A stretch of DNA of 5,828 nucleotides, from contig DBKX01000219.1 of the NCBI GenBank assembly GCA_002297865.1, positions 1 to 5,828 on the forward strand. Reading direction: 5' to 3'. Source of the stretch: Lachnoclostridium sp. UBA739. GTDB lineage: Bacteria > Bacillota_A > Clostridia > Lachnospirales > Lachnospiraceae. Numbering within the stretch: the first letter of the stretch is position 1; the number at the start of each line of letters is the position of its first letter. Positions 4,597 to 5,828 of this stretch are shown here, piece after piece. Under the pieces are notes generated by a model, which searched no databases, was not told the DNA's origin, and saw nothing but the letters and a program-made list of their open reading frames with translations. The translations under genes were made by a program, and so were the position numbers.

Positions 4597-5493
4597 ATGA
4601 TAAATTTTAAAGATATAGAGTTAAGTGATAAACAATGGATAGATGAGTGTATGAGTATATCAGACTTTCAAGGATGTGAGTATGTATTTACTAGTGTTTA
4701 TATTTGGAGAAATATTTACCACACACAGGTTGCGAAAGTGGATGAAATGTGCTGCTTACGAACTGGTTATGGAAAAAATTATAGATATACGTTTCCAACA
4801 GGAAATGGAGATACCAAAAAGGTAATAGAAGAGATGATGAAGGATGCGAAAGAGCGTGGCTATCAGTTTATGTTAAGAGGAATTACTAAAGATCAAATTC
4901 CTAAGATGGAAGAATGGTTTCCGGGGATGTTTCAATTTGAACTATTAAGAGATGAGAGTGATTATATCTACACAGTAGAAAAGTTAAGTAAATTAGCGGG
5001 TAAAAAACTACATGGAAAAAGAAATCATATACGTCGTTTCCAGGATTCTGATGATTGGGAGTACCAGCCAATTAGTGCGGCGAATATAAATGAGTGTGAA
5101 AAGATGAATCAGGAGTGGATAGACAAATATATAACAGAAGAGGATGAATCCTTATTGGACGAATCGAAGGCTGTGAAAGAAGCTTTTCGTTATTTTCATG
5201 AACTAGGATTAGTAGGCGGGATGCTAAAACGAGAAGGAAAAGTGGTTGCATATACAATTGCAGAGCCATTAAATAGTAATACCTATGTAATTCATATTGA
5301 AAAAGCTTTTCATGAGATACAAGGTGCGTATCCAATGATTAATCAGCAGTTTGTACTTCATAACTGTCAGGATTATGAATATGTGAATCGTGAGGAAGAT
5401 ACAGGAGATGAAGGGCTTAGAAAGGCAAAATTATCTTATTATCCTGATATTTTATTGGATAAGTTTAATGCTGTTTTAATTGAGGAGGAGTAA
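4597..5493 (+). CDS. DUF2156 domain protein (LPG-synthase C-terminal-like, acyltransferase fold)
   Basis: A 298-residue soluble protein with the arrangement of clostridial DUF2156 proteins. There is an N-terminal half with DFQGCEYVFTSVYIW (23-37) and YRYTFPTG (62-69), then the basic block GKKLHGKRNHIRRF (135-148), and the strongly conserved YVNREEDTGDEGLRKAKLSY (262-281) near the end. The fold is two GNAT-like halves, related to the catalytic domain of phosphatidylglycerol lysyltransferases (MprF) that take aminoacyl groups from tRNA. There is no membrane domain here, and its substrate is unknown. An in-frame ATG at 4561 would add 12 residues (MVVKRTTAKGQR) with only a weak GGGA before it. 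The ATG at 4597 has AAAGGA (4585-4590) at 6 nt and gives the usual family N-terminus (MI.FK.I.L.DK.WID), so it is preferred. The gene is followed after 6 bases by a GNAT gene. Confidence 0.9.
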   Translation: MINFKDIELSDKQWIDECMSISDFQGCEYVFTSVYIWRNIYHTQVAKVDEMCCLRTGYGKNYRYTFPTGNGDTKKVIEEMMKDAKERGYQFMLRGITKDQIPKMEEWFPGMFQFELLRDESDYIYTVEKLSKLAGKKLHGKRNHIRRFQDSDDWEYQPISAANINECEKMNQEWIDKYITEEDESLLDESKAVKEAFRYFHELGLVGGMLKREGKVVAYTIAEPLNSNTYVIHIEKAFHEIQGAYPMINQQFVLHNCQDYEYVNREEDTGDEGLRKAKLSYYPDILLDKFNAVLIEEE

Positions 5494-5499
5494 AGTAAT

Positions 5500-5828
5500 A
5501 TGGTGACCAAAGCAACACCAGATATGCTGCCAAGAATGAATGAATTATGGTCCAAGTATTTTGGTGACAGTGTGGAATACAGTTCTTTCTTTTTTGAACA
5601 GCATTTAAAAGGGAAAACCGAATATGAAAATCAATTTGTGTACCTTGAAAATGGACAAGTTGCTTCGATGCTGACAGTTATAGAAGGGGAACTAAGCAGA
5701 AGAACAAAAAAAGATAGATTCTGGTATATTTACGCAGTTGTGACGGATGAGAAATATCGTAAAAGAGGTTATGCAGGCAAGGTCTTAAAATATGTACTGG
5801 ATTTGGCTAAGAAGGAGAATGTCATTGT
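5500..5828 (+). CDS. GNAT family N-acetyltransferase, N-terminal part (runs off window)
   Basis: The first 109 residues of an acetyltransferase of the GNAT superfamily, which moves an acetyl group from acetyl-CoA to an amine. The central strand WYIYAVVTDEKYRKRGYAGK holds the acetyl-CoA pyrophosphate-binding motif R87-K88-R89-G90-Y91-A92 (R-x-x-G-x-A), followed by the helix VLKYVLDLAKKEN. The substrate cannot be told from this part. The ATG at 5500 is served by AGGAGG (5483-5488, extended to 5490), which lies inside the last codons of the DUF2156 gene. The two genes are therefore in one operon and probably translationally coupled. The 3' end lies outside the window. Confidence 0.9.
   Translation, partial: MVTKATPDMLPRMNELWSKYFGDSVEYSSFFFEQHLKGKTEYENQFVYLENGQVASMLTVIEGELSRRTKKDRFWYIYAVVTDEKYRKRGYAGKVLKYVLDLAKKENVI

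Overview
The window is AT-rich DNA with strong Shine-Dalgarno sites, short intergenic gaps and classic U-tract hairpin terminators. Together with the gene content (a His-less HPr-like protein, a DUF6512-type membrane protein, an AgrB-type peptidase and a DUF2156 acyltransferase-like protein) it suggests a low-GC Firmicute, most likely a gut-type Clostridia member such as Lachnospiraceae. This assignment is inferred from protein families only. No phage, insertion-sequence transposase, tRNA, rRNA or CRISPR array is visible.

Layout. (1) Positions 1-196 hold the 3' end of an unrecognised + strand gene. A symmetric hairpin at 222-263 can terminate it and the converging minus-strand membrane-protein gene at 276-809. 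(2) That minus-strand gene has a near-consensus promoter at 909-937 and is divergent from a small HPr-like gene at 1005-1235. The HPr-like gene ends at a long hairpin terminator (1309-1364). (3) A promoter whose -35 box lies in that terminator's 3' arm drives a two-gene unit: an isochorismatase/nicotinamidase-like cysteine hydrolase (1414-1941) and a MYG1-family DHH-type phosphoesterase (1977-2807), closed by a terminator at 2830-2869. (4) A GtrA-family membrane protein (2940-3341), a weaker hairpin (3348-3384) and an AgrB-like membrane peptidase (3417-4007) follow. A tiny frame starting at the next base after the agrB stop sits where agrD normally lies, but it encodes no AgrD-like peptide. 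It reads as a hydrophobic segment plus half of a zinc ribbon, with an in-frame TGA before the second half. A terminator lies at 4222-4259. (5) Positions 4260-4487 carry no protein gene. They contain a long palindrome and then a roughly 140-nt GC-richer segment (4338-4475) that folds on the + strand into a three-way junction whose stems contain G-U wobbles. This is a likely structured non-coding RNA that I could not assign to a known class. (6) A good promoter (4488-4516) drives a DUF2156 protein (4597-5493) followed closely by a GNAT acetyltransferase that runs off the window (5500 onward).

The most interesting part is 4008-4475: the interrupted zinc-ribbon frame beside an orphan agrB, and the unassigned three-way-junction RNA. 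Two starts are placed downstream of the longest possible frame because the internal ATG has the better Shine-Dalgarno: agrB at 3417 and DUF2156 at 4597.
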